A program made the position numbers and the translations under genes. From NCBI GenBank assembly GCA_035079385.1, contig JAVHKY010000052.1, positions 9,610,001 to 9,674,000 on the forward strand: 64,000 nucleotides of DNA, in the 5' to 3' direction. Positions within the stretch are counted from its first letter, which is position 1. Each line of letters starts with the position of its first letter. The notes beneath the pieces were generated by a model that had not been told where the DNA came from, did no database searches, and saw only the letters and a list, made by a program, of their open reading frames with translations. The stretch comes from Aspidiotus rigidus. Its lineage: Eukaryota; Arthropoda; Insecta; Hemiptera; Diaspididae. Shown here piece after piece: positions 24,701 to 34,046 of this stretch.

Positions 24701-27700
24701 CAAAGTTTTATTTTATTTATTTTTTATTTTTTTGCTTATTAAATCAGGAAATTTGCGACAAAAGGTCCAATAAAAGTCCAATATTTTTAATTTTCAAATT
24801 TGGTGGGCACCCGGTTGTTCTTCAAGAAATTGTATTGTGGCCACCATAAATTTTGAATCTTCTTGTTGCTGACTAGAAGTGTACATGAAAGAATGAATCC
24901 TTACAAAGTAGATTGTATAAATTTGGATTGAGGTAGAGAAATGAGAAAATAGAATAATAATCAAATCGACTTTTAAAACTGTAGGTAGACTTTCTGAGAA
25001 TATGGGCAATTCTTAAAACTGTCAGTCGCCTTTAATTGGTCTATGTACTGTTGGCGGCACCACTTAAATATAAACAAATTTAAAATAAAATGAAATAAAA
25101 TAAAATAAAACTAGTGAAAAAAATGTAGTTTTATCTTTCTTTGACATCCACTTGGAAAGATCCGAATAGCGTCCATTTTAGTTTAGTTTGAAAGAACTTT
25201 CGTCAGTCTTATGCGTGCTCTATGATATTCACTAAGTTGTGAGAATACTGCAGATGAAATCAAAAACGGTACAGACACGTACAGATAAAAACAAATTTTT
25301 ATTGATATTGCTGACCTAGGTTTTCAGCGGCCCTTGTTCATCATCGGAGCAATACTGAGATACGACGTGTACAATAGTGCTATTACAACAAAATAACAGA
25401 ATAAGATGAAACAATCACAAATCGAAAATTATATGTATAAACTAGAAACAAATGAGTCGGTAGAAACATCATCATTCACGACTGCGAGAATTTTTGCTGT
25501 AACAGATAGTTTTGGACGTTCTCAAAGTTATTTAGAGTCTACCTTTATTTACGCTTTGAAGGAGTGAGACATTTTCTTTTATGTCGAATTTGTGACCGGA
25601 TAATATAAGGTGGTCCCAAAGACAGAGCCGTGAGAACTATTGATTTCTCTGGTGTGTTTTTAACGCCAAGCGGAGTTATGTTCGGCTAGCCGAGAACGTA
25701 AAAGAAGCCCGGTTTGCCGTACATAAATGCTATTGTATTCATTGCAGTCCAATTTATGAAGACAGGTAGGCTTCTCAATAATTAATCTTTAGAACCTCGA
25801 AATTATATGTCACAGCAAAATCTACTGACTCATTTGTTTCTAGTTTATACATAGGTATAATTTTTGATTTGTGATTTTTTCATCCTATTTTATCATCTTG
25901 GTGGAGTAGCATTGTACACGACTACACGTATCTCAGTATTGCTTCAATGATAAATAAGTACCGTTTGAAACCTTGGTCGGCAATAATCATAAAAATTTGT
26001 TTTCATCTGTGTGTGTGTATACCGTTTTTAATTTTATCTCAAAAGCTCGCAACGTTGAGTACAGTCTGCATATCAGTAAAATGAACAGTGAAATCGATTA
26101 ACGATCTTCTTAAGTCTTTTTCGATCATGGAGGACTGAGAATGATTGAGTCCAACTAGCCTAGTATAGGCGTATTACGAGTATAGTGTTCTAACTTTAGC
26201 AGCCAAACTTAGAAGAAACAGACCTTTGATCGAAATAGCTTGTCTTGTCCGGTACCTCCTTTGTCGCCAAACTTTGAATGTATATCTAATGAACAAGTCG
26301 AGAAATTTCTGCGGCTTGGTGACAAATTTGTATATTTTTTTAGCCCAATTTAACGCTCATTTCATTCAACTTTTCACATCACGTTGGTGCATTTAGTGTA
26401 AAATGAAAACAGAACATTTTAATGTTTTAGTATACCTTGAAGTGAAGATCTTCAATTAAATAATATCTGTGAATTTGTCGATTAAGTAATCTAAATTGTT
26501 TTGGCAGATTGTCCCCACCTAGTCCTGGGGGAACTGGTAGACGTCTGACAAATCAGCCAGCTCTGTCAGGCTCAAGAGTACCTCCTCCACCACCAGCTGC
26601 TGGTCGACCTGCACCTGCAATACCTAACCGACCAGCTCCTGATCAAGGAAGTAGGCAACCACCAATGCCCCCTGGTAGACCAGGTGGTCAAGGACTTCCT
26701 CCACCTCTAATTCCAACGTAAGTATTTACAGATTTACTTTTATCACGCTCCATATTCTCATTTATTTGTTCCTGGTTGTGGAAGACAAAAAATTGTGGTT
26801 ATCACTCTTGAAAGTCAGTTATCTTTGAGCACAATGCAAGAAAAAATAGGAAGCCAAAAATAACGGAAATAAAAAATTGTTCGTTTACGCTACTGAACAG
26901 CTATCCTGTTAGAAAGATTCTATTACGTGATTCTTATATACTTTTCAACGCTGAACACGAATCCGTTGTCCGTTTTTTTGCTAGCACATCACAATTTTTA
27001 GTAATCACGATTAAAGTTCTCGTTTACTTGTCGCGAAACACATCGACGATAGCAGCGTCGCTATCAAAAACGTTTGTTACCGTACGTTCCGCGACAGCGC
27101 GCGGCAAGTAGACGAGAATATTTGTTATGATCATGTGAATATTTATTGTGATTACTAAAAATTGTGTCGTGCTGACAAAAAACGGACAACGGATTCGTGT
27201 TCAGCGTTGAAAAGTATCTAAGAATCACGTAATAGAATCTTTGTAACAGGATAGCTGTTCAGTAGTGTTATTTTTAAGAAGATGTAGAAGAACGACAAAT
27301 TCTGTTGGTTTCTGTGGTTTATCTTTCCTGGTATAAAAAAGTTAGGCTTCCATTGTTTTCCTTTGAAAAACTTTGTGAATAATGTTTGTATATCTTTGTA
27401 GAGGGTATATTAGGATACCAGCCAGTTGAAAGAATGGAAGTCATTTTATGTAATACATAACTTAAAGAACAATGTCTGTGCTGATTTTCAAGAATTAACA
27501 AAACATTTGAGTAATAACCCAACCTCATTGTGCTTTATGTCTAACAAAACGTCATTACACTTGATGTATGAAGTTTCTGGGTTTTGGAAGATATTGAGTT
27601 GCGCAGAAAGTAAGTAGCAGGAAGATTTGAACTCCAATTTTTTGGAATTCACTGACAGGGTTGCCATTTATGGGGTCCATTTTCTAACAGGACGATATGG

Positions 27701-29790
27701 TTTTCTGGTCTTGTATGTCATCATATCTAACAAATAAAATAGTTGATATGTACCTGGAGTGAAGTAGTGAACAAGCCGAGAGAATACGAAAGAGGAACAA
27801 TTCATTCATATTTTCTCTTCTTTGCTCTGCCCTCCTTCCATGTAGAGAACTCTGGTTTCATCTGCTCAGCTACTCATCACTATCGATACCCGCAAGGGTC
27901 TCCAATAAATTTTTATGACTAGAAAGTTACTTACTTGTTCTTCAAACTGTTTTTGCGTGTAAACATGTATTTTGCGACCGCTTGTAATTCATTGTGGATA
28001 ACCCATGCTAACAACTTGATTTTAATTTGATGTGATTAGGGAGTCTTCAAAAATTTTTTGTCTTCCTCTGTTTCTGTTCTAATTATTATCCTGAAAAGTT
28101 ATTGGGGGGGGTGGATTAAAAATTTTTGTGCTTGTATGCATTACAGGCGCCGCTAAGCTAACACTATTATGCATTGTAATGGGTGAAGTGCTATTCCTCT
28201 CTACTAGCATCGCAACGTTCATAATTATTACAAAATAATACTGTAATTAATAGGTAGCGTCAAACATTACAAAGCAAAGGAGAAAAATAATAAAATGCCA
28301 TTTTTATCCAACTTTTTGTTATTTTTGTTAAATGAAAAATAACTAAAGAGGGAATCCAAACTCTAGAAATCTCGACTCTGTATCTTTCTGTAGTGATTAG
28401 TGAGGTGATGGTGATCGATTGATTGATTGTCTAAGCAAAAACAAAAAGTATTTTCACTGTATCTTGTCTAATTAGTGACTTGGTTATTGGGCTGCCTTAA
28501 GCCATTTTGTAACAATTGTATGCATCAATTCCTAGTATTTGGAGTATCCAGATCATGCTAGCAAAATCATTCCAAGTTTTCGGAATTTGCGTATGGGGTA
28601 ATCTGTAGGCTTCTTAGTGTTTGTTACAAACAGAGGGCCCAGAACAAAATGCCATACAATCATATACATCCACAATTTACTCTACCAACTTGAATACTGA
28701 TTTTCAATCATAGGTTATAACAGGTTTTATTAATTGCATTGACTATACACATACCAGACAAATACAAGCATTGCTGAAAACTTTGTTGAATACCACCATG
28801 AGAGTGCGCTGTATGTCAACCAGCAGAGTAAAAAGGAGAAAACATTGTTCCCTTTCTGTTACACGCACATCTTGACATGCAGCGCACTCTCATGTTGGTA
28901 TCCAACAAAAAGACTTGCTTTTGAACATTGCTCGTATTTGTCTAGTATATGTATAGTCAATGATGATAATTGTCATAACATTACAATGATTGAATGTTGG
29001 AGAAAATAACAAATAATATATGTTTATTTTTCTTGTCATTACACTCCCCTCATCTAAATCTATCAATTAGTGCGCAATAAGTACTTCTTTTTTCAATTCA
29101 CCTCCAATACACACTGTGTTCTTACAAAGTATTGAGTGCCTTTGTGGTAGCAACACTGAATGGAATTCACCCTGGTAATAATTGTTTAATTTCATCAAAG
29201 AAGTGATCATGTGTCAAAAGTGATTAATGTAAATCTTTTTCCAAAAATTGAAATGGTGATTTCTAAGAGAGGAAATACAATGGTAGACACTTTTATGCCT
29301 TACTGTTGTTTAAAGAAGATGATGTAAAAGGTTCATTAAGTTGTCTCATCTGTACACATTATGTGACAAGAATCACTCAGTTCATCTTTTCAGCATTACA
29401 CTTTGCACCTACAGGGAGCTTCATATGCAAATTACCTTTGTGATAATTATTAATAATAATGCTCTTTGGATTTGATCACAATTAAGTGTGCAATGTGTTA
29501 ACAGAGTGCAGTATTCTTTGGTGTGACTTTTATTAGAACTCTTACTAAAACAAAAATATTCTTTGAATAAATAGTTTAAGAAGCTAGCAAACAGCTTAAG
29601 AAACATACCAAAATAATAATTGTAATGTACATTGAGTGCACCAAGTAATGAATAGTATGTTCTAATTAGTCGCGGAGGCCTTAGTGTAGCACCACAAGTC
29701 ACTCAAAAGGTTCAACAAGCGGTTGGTCAAGCTGTAGCACAAGCTGCAGTTCACGAGTTGACAAATGCATTTTCTAGTCGCTTCAAATGA
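6527..29790 (+). CDS. shi: Dynamin (shibire-type) large GTPase, 3' twelve exons
   Basis: Dynamin assembles as helical collars on the necks of budding endocytic vesicles and uses GTP hydrolysis to cut them; in insects it is required for synaptic vesicle recycling. Twelve exons are visible: 6527-6719, 7973-8093, 8182-8270, 8387-8732, 14189-14346, 14427-14595, 16905-17027, 20945-21064, 23975-24181, 24266-24444, 26508-26717 and 29670-29790. All introns are GT-AG and all phases join, giving 677 codons plus stop. Domain order: C-terminal half of the GTPase domain with TKLD (G4) and NRSQ motifs, stalk/middle domain, PH domain, GED, and a proline-rich tail with PxxP motifs ending SSRFK. The P-loop, switch and DLPG motifs (about 190 residues) must be in exons upstream of the window. 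Large introns hold PLE, RTE and Helentron debris. The closest family is certain; orthology to shibire is inferred from near-continuous similarity. Confidence 0.97.
7973..8093 (+). CDS. shi: Dynamin exon: end of GTPase domain
   Basis: Completes the split serine and encodes [17 protein letters not shown], then [15 protein letters not shown], the junction of GTPase domain, bundle-signalling element and stalk. Acceptor TTAATAG, donor GTACCG. Confidence 0.95.
8182..8270 (+). CDS. shi: Dynamin exon: stalk start
   Basis: Encodes [16 protein letters not shown] then [12 protein letters not shown], matching the first stalk helices. Acceptor TTTCAG at 8181, donor GTAAGT at 8271; a glutamine codon is split CA|G. 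It lacks an internal ATG-led frame long enough to be seen in a simple ORF search. Confidence 0.93.
8387..8732 (+). CDS. shi: Dynamin exon: middle domain/stalk
   Basis: Encodes [20 protein letters not shown], then [20 protein letters not shown] and [20 protein letters not shown], all highly conserved stalk sequence. Acceptor ACACAG, donor GTAAGT after a complete AAA codon. Confidence 0.97.
9240..10200 (-). mobile_element. Diverged relative of the 3385-5477 GC-rich element
   Basis: Shares AGTACATAACCCC- and ATGTAACCCC-like modules next to GGATGTGAAGGATGCGAG. Its right end near 10153-10190 (GAGCCCCTC..GGCAAGGTAGTGG..AGACTTGAAGA) aligns by eye with 5383-5425. The strand is assumed to match that of the better preserved copy. 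No target duplication was identified, and the ends are approximate. Confidence 0.5.
10386..11022 (-). pseudogene. RTE-like non-LTR retrotransposon, 3' end of the RT ORF
   Basis: Reading the minus strand from 11022, one frame gives [20 protein letters not shown], then [42 protein letters not shown] and [13 protein letters not shown]. This order (thumb-like region, LPALVYG, AGH, GRPxxRW, WxxxxEAY) is typical of the C-terminus of RTE-clade reverse transcriptases. Two in-frame stops interrupt it (after KMRKT near 10734 and after VREKT near 10680) without any frameshift, so it is dead. The upstream RT core and endonuclease are absent, as usual for 5'-truncated LINE insertions. The plus-strand open frame over the same bases is a shadow. 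Confidence 0.85.
11462..11650. repeat. 45-bp tandem repeat, about four units
   Basis: Units start at 11472, 11517, 11562 and 11607 with the core AGCTCGAGAGTCGAAATTTT followed by CCAAGTCCCCCTCC. Because 45 is a multiple of three, the repeat stays open as a 15-residue pattern (IARESKFF..), but this need not mean coding. Confidence 0.9.
11880..12040. repeat. Diverged block of the same 45-bp repeat family
   Basis: Three units of the pattern AGCTCGGAGGTAGGAATTTT/CCAAGTCCCC recur about 250 bp after the first block, with small indels. The intervening DNA is unrelated. Confidence 0.8.
12872..12913 (-). ncRNA. Hammerhead-ribozyme-like motif
   Basis: Minus strand: stem I UACCC/GGGUA, core CUGAAGA, one extra A, stem II GGAUCA-CGUU-UGAUCC, GAAA, then CGUC. 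The trailing ACGU is self-complementary, as in short-stem-III hammerheads of Penelope-like elements that fold as dimers. The predicted cleavage position would follow GUC. The extra base between CUGAAGA and stem II departs from the classical consensus. Activity is not shown. Confidence 0.55.
13162..13204 (-). ncRNA. Hammerhead-ribozyme-like motif, left copy of inverted pair
   Basis: Minus strand: stem I UUUCGC/GCGAAA (six perfect pairs), CUGAAGA, extra U, stem II GAUCGC-UAC-GCGAUU, GAAA, CGUC. It shares the core with 12872-12913 but both helices differ in sequence and still pair. Confidence 0.55.
13231..13274 (+). ncRNA. Hammerhead-ribozyme-like motif, right copy of inverted pair
   Basis: Plus-strand mirror of 13162-13204 with stem II GAUCGC-UAU-GCGAUU and GAAACGUU in place of GAAACGUC. 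Stem I is UUUUGC/GCGAAAA with one bulge. It looks like a slightly decayed copy. Confidence 0.45.
14189..14346 (+). CDS. shi: Dynamin exon: stalk, before PH domain
   Basis: Encodes [20 protein letters not shown] then [20 protein letters not shown], ending in a split asparagine codon (AA|T). Acceptor TTTTTAG, donor GTATGT. Confidence 0.95.
14427..14595 (+). CDS. shi: Dynamin exon: PH domain, first part
   Basis: Encodes [20 protein letters not shown] then [20 protein letters not shown] and WYKDEE, the N-terminal strands of the PH domain that binds PI(4,5)P2. Acceptor TTTACAG, donor GTAAGT. Confidence 0.95.
14596..16904 (+). other. Dynamin intron, 2.3 kb
   Basis: Holds a Penelope-like fragment (16025-16600) and, at about 15660-15790, a patch of degenerate ~20-bp repeats of the form GGAC(A/G)AAAT. 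Otherwise AT-rich with nothing recognised. Confidence 0.6.
16025..16600 (+). mobile_element. Penelope-like element fragment with GIY-YIG endonuclease remnant
   Basis: The plus strand from about 16150 reads [16 protein letters not shown], then VSEHEE and [15 protein letters not shown]. This is the CxC/GIY-YIG endonuclease region at the end of Penelope-like retroelement ORFs. A 24-bp stretch containing CTACTTTTTATTCTATAGAC is duplicated in tandem at about 16053-16100. A 3' tail follows, with a motif at 16548-16585: UUGAUAAU, hairpin GGUC-UUU-GACC, then GAAACGCGUC. This is similar to the other PLE tails in the window. The reverse transcriptase is missing and the frame is broken, so this is a dead 5'-truncated copy. 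Confidence 0.8.
16905..17027 (+). CDS. shi: Dynamin exon: PH domain, second part
   Basis: Encodes [20 protein letters not shown] then [20 protein letters not shown] and K. Acceptor TTTTAG, donor GTGAGT, phase 0 at both ends. Confidence 0.95.
17740..18250. repeat. CTAGTATA-rich dispersed repeat, block 1
   Basis: Dense recurrence of ACTAG, CTAGTATA and AAGCTAG motifs without a fixed period. Similar blocks lie at 19420-20170, 56240-56640 and 62740-63200, the last three also carrying GCTCGTTCGCC-like modules. Confidence 0.7.
18427..19380 (-). pseudogene. Helentron-type Helitron, helicase C-terminus fused to endonuclease
   Basis: The minus strand from about 19377 reads [20 protein letters not shown] then [16 protein letters not shown], a PIF1/Rep-Hel superfamily 1 helicase motif VI. 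It continues in the same frame into an endonuclease/exonuclease/phosphatase domain: [10 protein letters not shown] (catalytic Glu motif), [29 protein letters not shown] (Asp-Asn motif) and FSYHKP before a stop at 18427. A helicase followed by an AP-endonuclease-like domain is the arrangement of Helentrons. One in-frame TGA at 18751-18753 interrupts the domain between VYISL and TSFEEL. All upstream Rep and most helicase sequence is missing. It is therefore a 5'-truncated, once-nonsense-mutated copy, embedded in the CTAGTATA repeats. Confidence 0.85.
19420..20170. repeat. CTAGTATA / GCTCGTTCGCC dispersed repeat, block 2
   Basis: Recurrent AGTATAAGTCTAG, GCTCGTTCGCC and GCACGCACGC modules. Two near-identical runs at about 19450-19600 and 19720-19850 suggest an internal duplication. 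A shared segment GCAAATTTCGAAATT occurs at about 19581 and 19953. Confidence 0.75.
20227..20346. repeat. 120-bp near-perfect palindrome
   Basis: Arms of about 45 bp (GGCCTAGTTCCAAACCATTG mirrored by CAATGGTTTGGAATTAGGCC) flank a short AT-rich centre. Very few mismatches point to recent origin. A MITE-like foldback is the simplest reading. Confidence 0.85.
20945..21064 (+). CDS. shi: Dynamin exon: end of PH domain
   Basis: Encodes [31 protein letters not shown], then LSEQSNGDD, closing the PH domain and entering the variable linker before GED. Acceptor TTCCAG, donor GTACGT. Confidence 0.93.
21452..21547. repeat. Short inverted repeat
   Basis: GATTCTTATTGTAAAGGTAC near 21452 is mirrored by GTACCATTACAATAAGAATC near 21526, with one mismatch. 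The 96-bp foldback has no clear target duplication. Confidence 0.75.
21548..23974 (+). other. Dynamin intron, AT-rich with small foldbacks
   Basis: Nothing coding is recognised. Around 22470-22575 are short repeats of CCGCTCC/GGAGCGG type forming a hairpin (CCGCTCCAAAGC/GCTTTGGAGCGG). Confidence 0.55.
22745..22876. repeat. Foldback element with TGACGTCA near each end
   Basis: Inverted arms GTGACGTCAcAACC..GTTTTGGTAC and GTACCAAAAGG..GGTTATGACGTCAC meet near 22812. The outer few bases (TTCACTGAAAAGGCGGA / TTTTTGGCGAATGGA) are partly complementary. Confidence 0.75.
23975..24181 (+). CDS. shi: Dynamin exon: GED, first part
   Basis: Encodes [40 protein letters not shown] and [16 protein letters not shown], the GTPase effector domain that folds back on the stalk. 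Acceptor ACGTAG, donor GTAAAG. Confidence 0.96.
24266..24444 (+). CDS. shi: Dynamin exon: GED end and start of the proline-rich tail
   Basis: Encodes [40 protein letters not shown] and [16 protein letters not shown], ending in a split arginine codon (AG|A). The donor GTTTCA is weak. Read-through gives FQK and a stop after three codons. Confidence 0.93.
24560..24790. repeat. Degenerate short repeat (AAGTCCAATAAAAGTC)
   Basis: At least six imperfect, irregularly spaced copies of a ~16-bp AT-rich unit in the intron after the GED exon. Confidence 0.65.
25251..26040. mobile_element. 790-bp foldback with PLE-tail-like arms
   Basis: The arms (about 215 bp: 25251-25465 and 25822-26040) are diverged inverted copies. 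For example AAACTAGAAACAAATGAGTC mirrors GACTCATTTGTTTCTAGTTT. Each arm contains a GAAA(A)CC-loop-GGUC motif closed by an AUUGC/GCAAU helix (minus 25307-25353, plus 25938-25984), like the 3' tails of the Penelope-like copies. No protein remnant lies between the arms. I read it as a coding-free, tail-to-tail PLE derivative. No target duplication was found. Confidence 0.6.
26508..26717 (+). CDS. shi: Dynamin exon: proline-rich domain
   Basis: Encodes [39 protein letters not shown] and [19 protein letters not shown]. PxxP/PxRP motifs here bind SH3 domains of endocytic partners such as amphiphysin and endophilin in the family. Acceptor TTGGCAG, donor GTAAGT. Confidence 0.95.
26888..27267. mobile_element. 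Harbinger-like MITE, 380 bp
   Basis: Inverted arms of about 120 bp begin CGCTACTGAACAGCTATCCT (left) and CACTACTGAACAGCTATCCT (right, reverse complement). The element is flanked by TTA at 26885-26887 and 27268-27270. A 3-bp TTA/TAA duplication is typical of PIF/Harbinger elements. No coding sequence lies inside. Confidence 0.7.
27268..29669 (+). other. Last dynamin intron
   Basis: AT-rich, with one foldback (28737-28962) and no further exon recognised. An alternative last exon could exist, since shibire has C-terminal splice variants, but none is evident. Confidence 0.5.
28737..28962. repeat. 226-bp foldback element
   Basis: Ends CATTGACTATACACATACCA and, mirrored, TATGTATAGTCAATG. The inner arms carry GAGAGTGCGCTGTATGTCAA mirrored by TTGACATGCAGCGCACTCTC. 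MITE-like, with a few mismatches. Confidence 0.8.
29670..29790 (+). CDS. shi: Dynamin last coding exon
   Basis: Encodes [34 protein letters not shown] and SSRFK, then TGA at 29788-29790. The [11 protein letters not shown] ending is the usual insect dynamin C-terminus. Acceptor AATTAG. Confidence 0.95.
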
Positions 29791-30166
29791 TCGTCAATAT
29801 AAATGCCAGCATCCGCTCTGATATATGATAATTATTATTTTTCCTTTTATTATTATCATTTTCAATATTATTATTATTATTATTATTATGTATTATTAAC
29901 TGTCATTGTCATTACTATTATTATTATCATCATCATCATTATTATCATTATTATTGTTGTTGTTGTTGTTGTTGTTGTTACTTTATTTAGTTTTTCTTTT
30001 CTTTTATCAGCCTACAATGTGTCTATTTGTATATTACCTGAACTAGCAAACATTTTACATTTCTTCTTGCAATTATTTTATTCCATTCTTATCTTCATTG
30101 AAAGCTTGAATCATTTTTTGTAGGGTTAAAAGTAATTTCTCTCATTCTATATTATTATCCTTCTTT

Positions 30167-30516
<350 letters not shown>

Positions 30517-31172
30517 CCAAACTATAATATACAATATTGTAGATTCCTTAGCAAATTTGTCGTCAGAAAGTGGCAAAGTAGAATATGTAATATTTCCTTG
30601 TTCGTTCTGTTTGTCATGGAAAAAATATTAATCTTTGTAGTATTTCCATTTCACTGGAGTGTAATGAAACTGTATAACTGAAAAATTCTGTGCTTTTATG
30701 ATGCATATATGTAATTTTTTATTATTGTTTTATTGAAACACATATATTATATATTTATTTTATTTATTTATTTTTTCTAGAAAAACTTGAAGTGGTCTTT
30801 GTTTTACAAAAACTTGGATTGTAAAATTCTTGATGATGTGAGAAGAAATGAAATTTTTAATTTTTTTCCTTCACTTGAGGAGAAATGATACATAAACAAC
30901 TAAAATACTTTGATGGATATAATTTAGAAATTATATGATTTCATATTTTGGAGCCTTCTATGGGATCAATACCATGATATTGTTTTGGTGTTGTCCCAAA
31001 TCATACTTCAAAAACAAAAACAAAACAAAAATCAGTCAGTAATGTTTCTATCAATTTTACATACAATATTCAGTATTGCCTTGAGTCATAGTTACAAGGT
31101 AATATTTTGCATTAAGATCAAAACTGTACTCACCCATTGTGCAAAATGCCGTCATGTGACAGGAGTGTGGCA

Positions 31173-31303
31173 GTGCACATTTGCGTCACAGTTGGGTCAT
31201 AAAGAGGGATTACTGTGTTTTTCAAATGAATGATTGCCATCAGAAACTATCACCACAGACGTTACAAGTCTCCTCTGTTCCCAACTGTGACGTCATTTTG
31301 CAC
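31173..31303. repeat. Small inverted repeat
   Basis: GTGCACATTTGCGTCACAGTTGGG near 31173 is mirrored at about 31279-31303 by CCCAACTGTGACGTCATTTTGCAC with few mismatches. Probably a small foldback. Confidence 0.55.
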
Positions 31304-33279
31304 AACAGGCATCTGAAAGATTTTCCCCGAATTTTTGATGTTACCATTGTTTATTTAGCTATGTGTTTTACAAAATTCTATCAGTGATGGTCCATTAGGA
31401 TTTCACTTGCATTTTGATGGTGAGTTCAGTCCACCAAATGCAACTTTTAATTTGTGAAGAATTTATGTTTGTTCCGCAAAACATGTATTAAAATGTTATA
31501 TAAAACTAATAAATTGACCTTATCAGTTTTCAATACTCACTTCAAAAGATACGCTCAAAATGAGATATTGACGTTGAACTGTGTTTATTTGTGTTGAATT
31601 TGGATTTTATCTGATCAGTTTGTCTTGTCTGTTATCCTATCTCTTTTTTTTCCTTTCTCATTTGCTGCAAGTCTTGTACTCCGAAGAATATAATTATTCC
31701 ATTTTTGTGTCTTGCGAAATCAAGTTCTTTCTCATAATTTGTTGAGAACTTTGCAAGCTTAATTGTAATTGTAACTGTGATTATAAAAACTATGAGGATA
31801 TTTTAAAGGGTGTAGCAGTAGGATCTTTTTTTAAATGCAATTCTTCTAGAGCAGGAACCATGCTGTCATATGCCTTCTCTCTTTTAAATAATTGTTATCT
31901 GTTTTTATGTTTTCTGATGAATAAGATAGAGAATTAGGTGCACACGCTTTTTTTGTTGTGACGATTGAAAGATTTAATGGAACATTGTATTTCTTCGGTT
32001 CATGAAATTTTAAAATGTATTTTAATGTGTTGAAATGAATTAAAATTGATCAATTGTTGTACTACTATGTTCTACTTGCCATTTTTCTGTGTATACATTT
32101 CCTATCAATATTTTTGGTTTTTTCCTCAGAAAATAGTGTCTCCATTTTAATGGTGAATTTTTATTCATGGTCATAACCTCACATTTGTTTTAGAATTATT
32201 TTCATCATGTTTTTGTATTCTAAGTCATGAAATCAGTTGTCCTTGTATACTGATGAGATTTGTGATTGATTTGATTTTGTTATATTTTTTTCAGCACTGT
32301 AAACTCATAAATCCTGTATTATTGTCAACATTCCAAAATATCATCCAATGTCTCGCAAAGCTTTATTTTTTGTTTTTATTGTCTAGATAAAAGTTCTATT
32401 TCTGTCATTCTAAACAGATCAGTTACCATTTCCAATCCCATTTATTTTAAACAGATTTTGGATACCTATTATTCTACTTTGTGTTTTCAAAATAGTTTAA
32501 TAAAAAATGTCCTTTGTATAACTATGTGTACAAATACAATTAACATCCACAGCCGTAGATGTCCAACAACAGTTTCATGTCTAGTACTTTTGAAAAAAAT
32601 TTACCATTTATTATTAGCCCCTAATTTGATTGGGGTGAATTTTCAACATATTTATCAAATTTTACAGATACCATTTGCTTTTTTCATTTTATGATTGGTA
32701 TGAGTAATGTGAGTGCAAATACTAGAGTGTGAAGAAGAGATAGCACATTAACTGTATTCTATGCTTGAAATTTTACCGTTGAATTACTTTCTGTTACAAG
32801 TATTTTCATTACATGCATTACGCTTGATGGAAATTTTGCTGTTCAATTTTTTCTTTTTTTAAGGGTCTTTTGAATAACGTGCAGCATGCTATGTTATACG
32901 TCTGTTTGCGGCACCCTCCCAAATAAGCAAAATAAATAAACATGAATTCTAGTTCACAGAAATTTAGCAAATTTTATATAGTACGTTAATTGTTTATGTG
33001 GCACACAACAAAAGTTTGGACAAAGTGATAAGTACCGTTATAGTCCAAAATCAAAATTCAAATATCAAATTACCACTCAGATACATCCTAAGAATCAAGA
33101 AGTCAAAATCCACAGTTTTTCTCATTATAATTAAATTATATAGGCTAACCCTCATCAGTCATCAGCAATATTGACAATTCACGTCAGAATTGGCGGAATT
33201 GAATATTGACAGTCAATGATATTGATTTTATTCTTATTAGAAATATTATAGAATTTCTTCCTGACCATCAAATTAAAAA

Positions 33280-33400
33280 GAGTGTACAGTTTTTATAACA
33301 GCATTGTTGGCAGAGCGGTAAAGAGAGAGCCCTTTCAGCCTGTGAATTGCGTCCCTCTTCACTGCTTTGCCAACATACACTGTTATCAAATTGTACTCTT
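33280..33400. repeat. ~120-bp hairpin
   Basis: ATAACAGCATTGTTGGCAGAGCGG is mirrored by GCTTTGCCAACATACACTGTTAT; the outer bases AGTGTACAGTTTTT / CAAATTGTACTCT are also partly complementary. Confidence 0.7.
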
Positions 33401-33416
33401 TTATTTGGAACATACT

Positions 33417-34046
33417 ACAGTATTCGCCTGTAAGGGCTCTGCTAGGAGCGTCCCTTTTTACGCTACACTCGAAGGTGATGGTGTGTAATAGTCTTACATG
33501 AATAACACAGGAATGATTTTTAAAAGTTCCTGATCACTTAATTGATCAACCAATCTTCAGGGTATGCTCTACCTAGTCACTCACACGTAGACGCACACAA
33601 AATATGAATCACATGTTGCGATTTTTGTCCCGAGATAACTGATTAAATTAAAGCATGAAATATCTTGAAACTTCGTATTTATGTAGACAAAACTTGGGAA
33701 AATACGGCTAATTGTTTCACACGAACTAATTTTGTTCATTGATTGAAATTCAACGATTCCAAGATGGCCCCTTCAGACGTAAGTTTAAACGTTTCCTGAA
33801 GATCATTCAGAATATTTCGCGATCTGTCAACCAATTAGCCGTATTTTCCTCAACTTCAAGCATAAATTAAACCGCGTTCCTAATCGTTTTGTACATTATT
33901 CGATATGTTATATGTGGGCAAAAATCACTACCCGCAAGACACCATTTTGTGTAATACACGTGTATTTTCTGTGTGTGAGTGACTAGGTAGAGCACACCCT
34001 TAAAAAATGAGATATTATACAAAAGTTGGAGCCGAGTCTACTTTAA
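33417..34046. repeat. Dispersed repeat shared with 61140-61300, interrupted by a MITE
   Basis: The left part (TATTCGCCTGTAAGGG..., ...GGTGATGGTGTGTAATAGTC, ...ACACAGGAATGATTTTTAAAAG) and right part (AAAAAATGAG...AAAAGTTGGAGCCGAGTC) both match the minus strand of 61140-61300. There they are nearly adjacent. The 442-bp insert between them is listed separately. Confidence 0.8.
33559..34000. mobile_element. 442-bp MITE with ~28-bp terminal inverted repeats, nested
   Basis: The left end AGGGTATGCTCTACCTAGTC is mirrored by the right end GACTAGGTAGAGCACACCCT. It sits inside the repeat whose uninterrupted form is at 61140-61300. The exact target duplication is not resolvable. No coding capacity. Confidence 0.75.

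Noticed and set aside
29803..30123. 106-codon frame rich in Tyr, Ile and Val
   Set aside because: Encoded by TTA/TAT/GTT microsatellite sequence after the dynamin stop codon.
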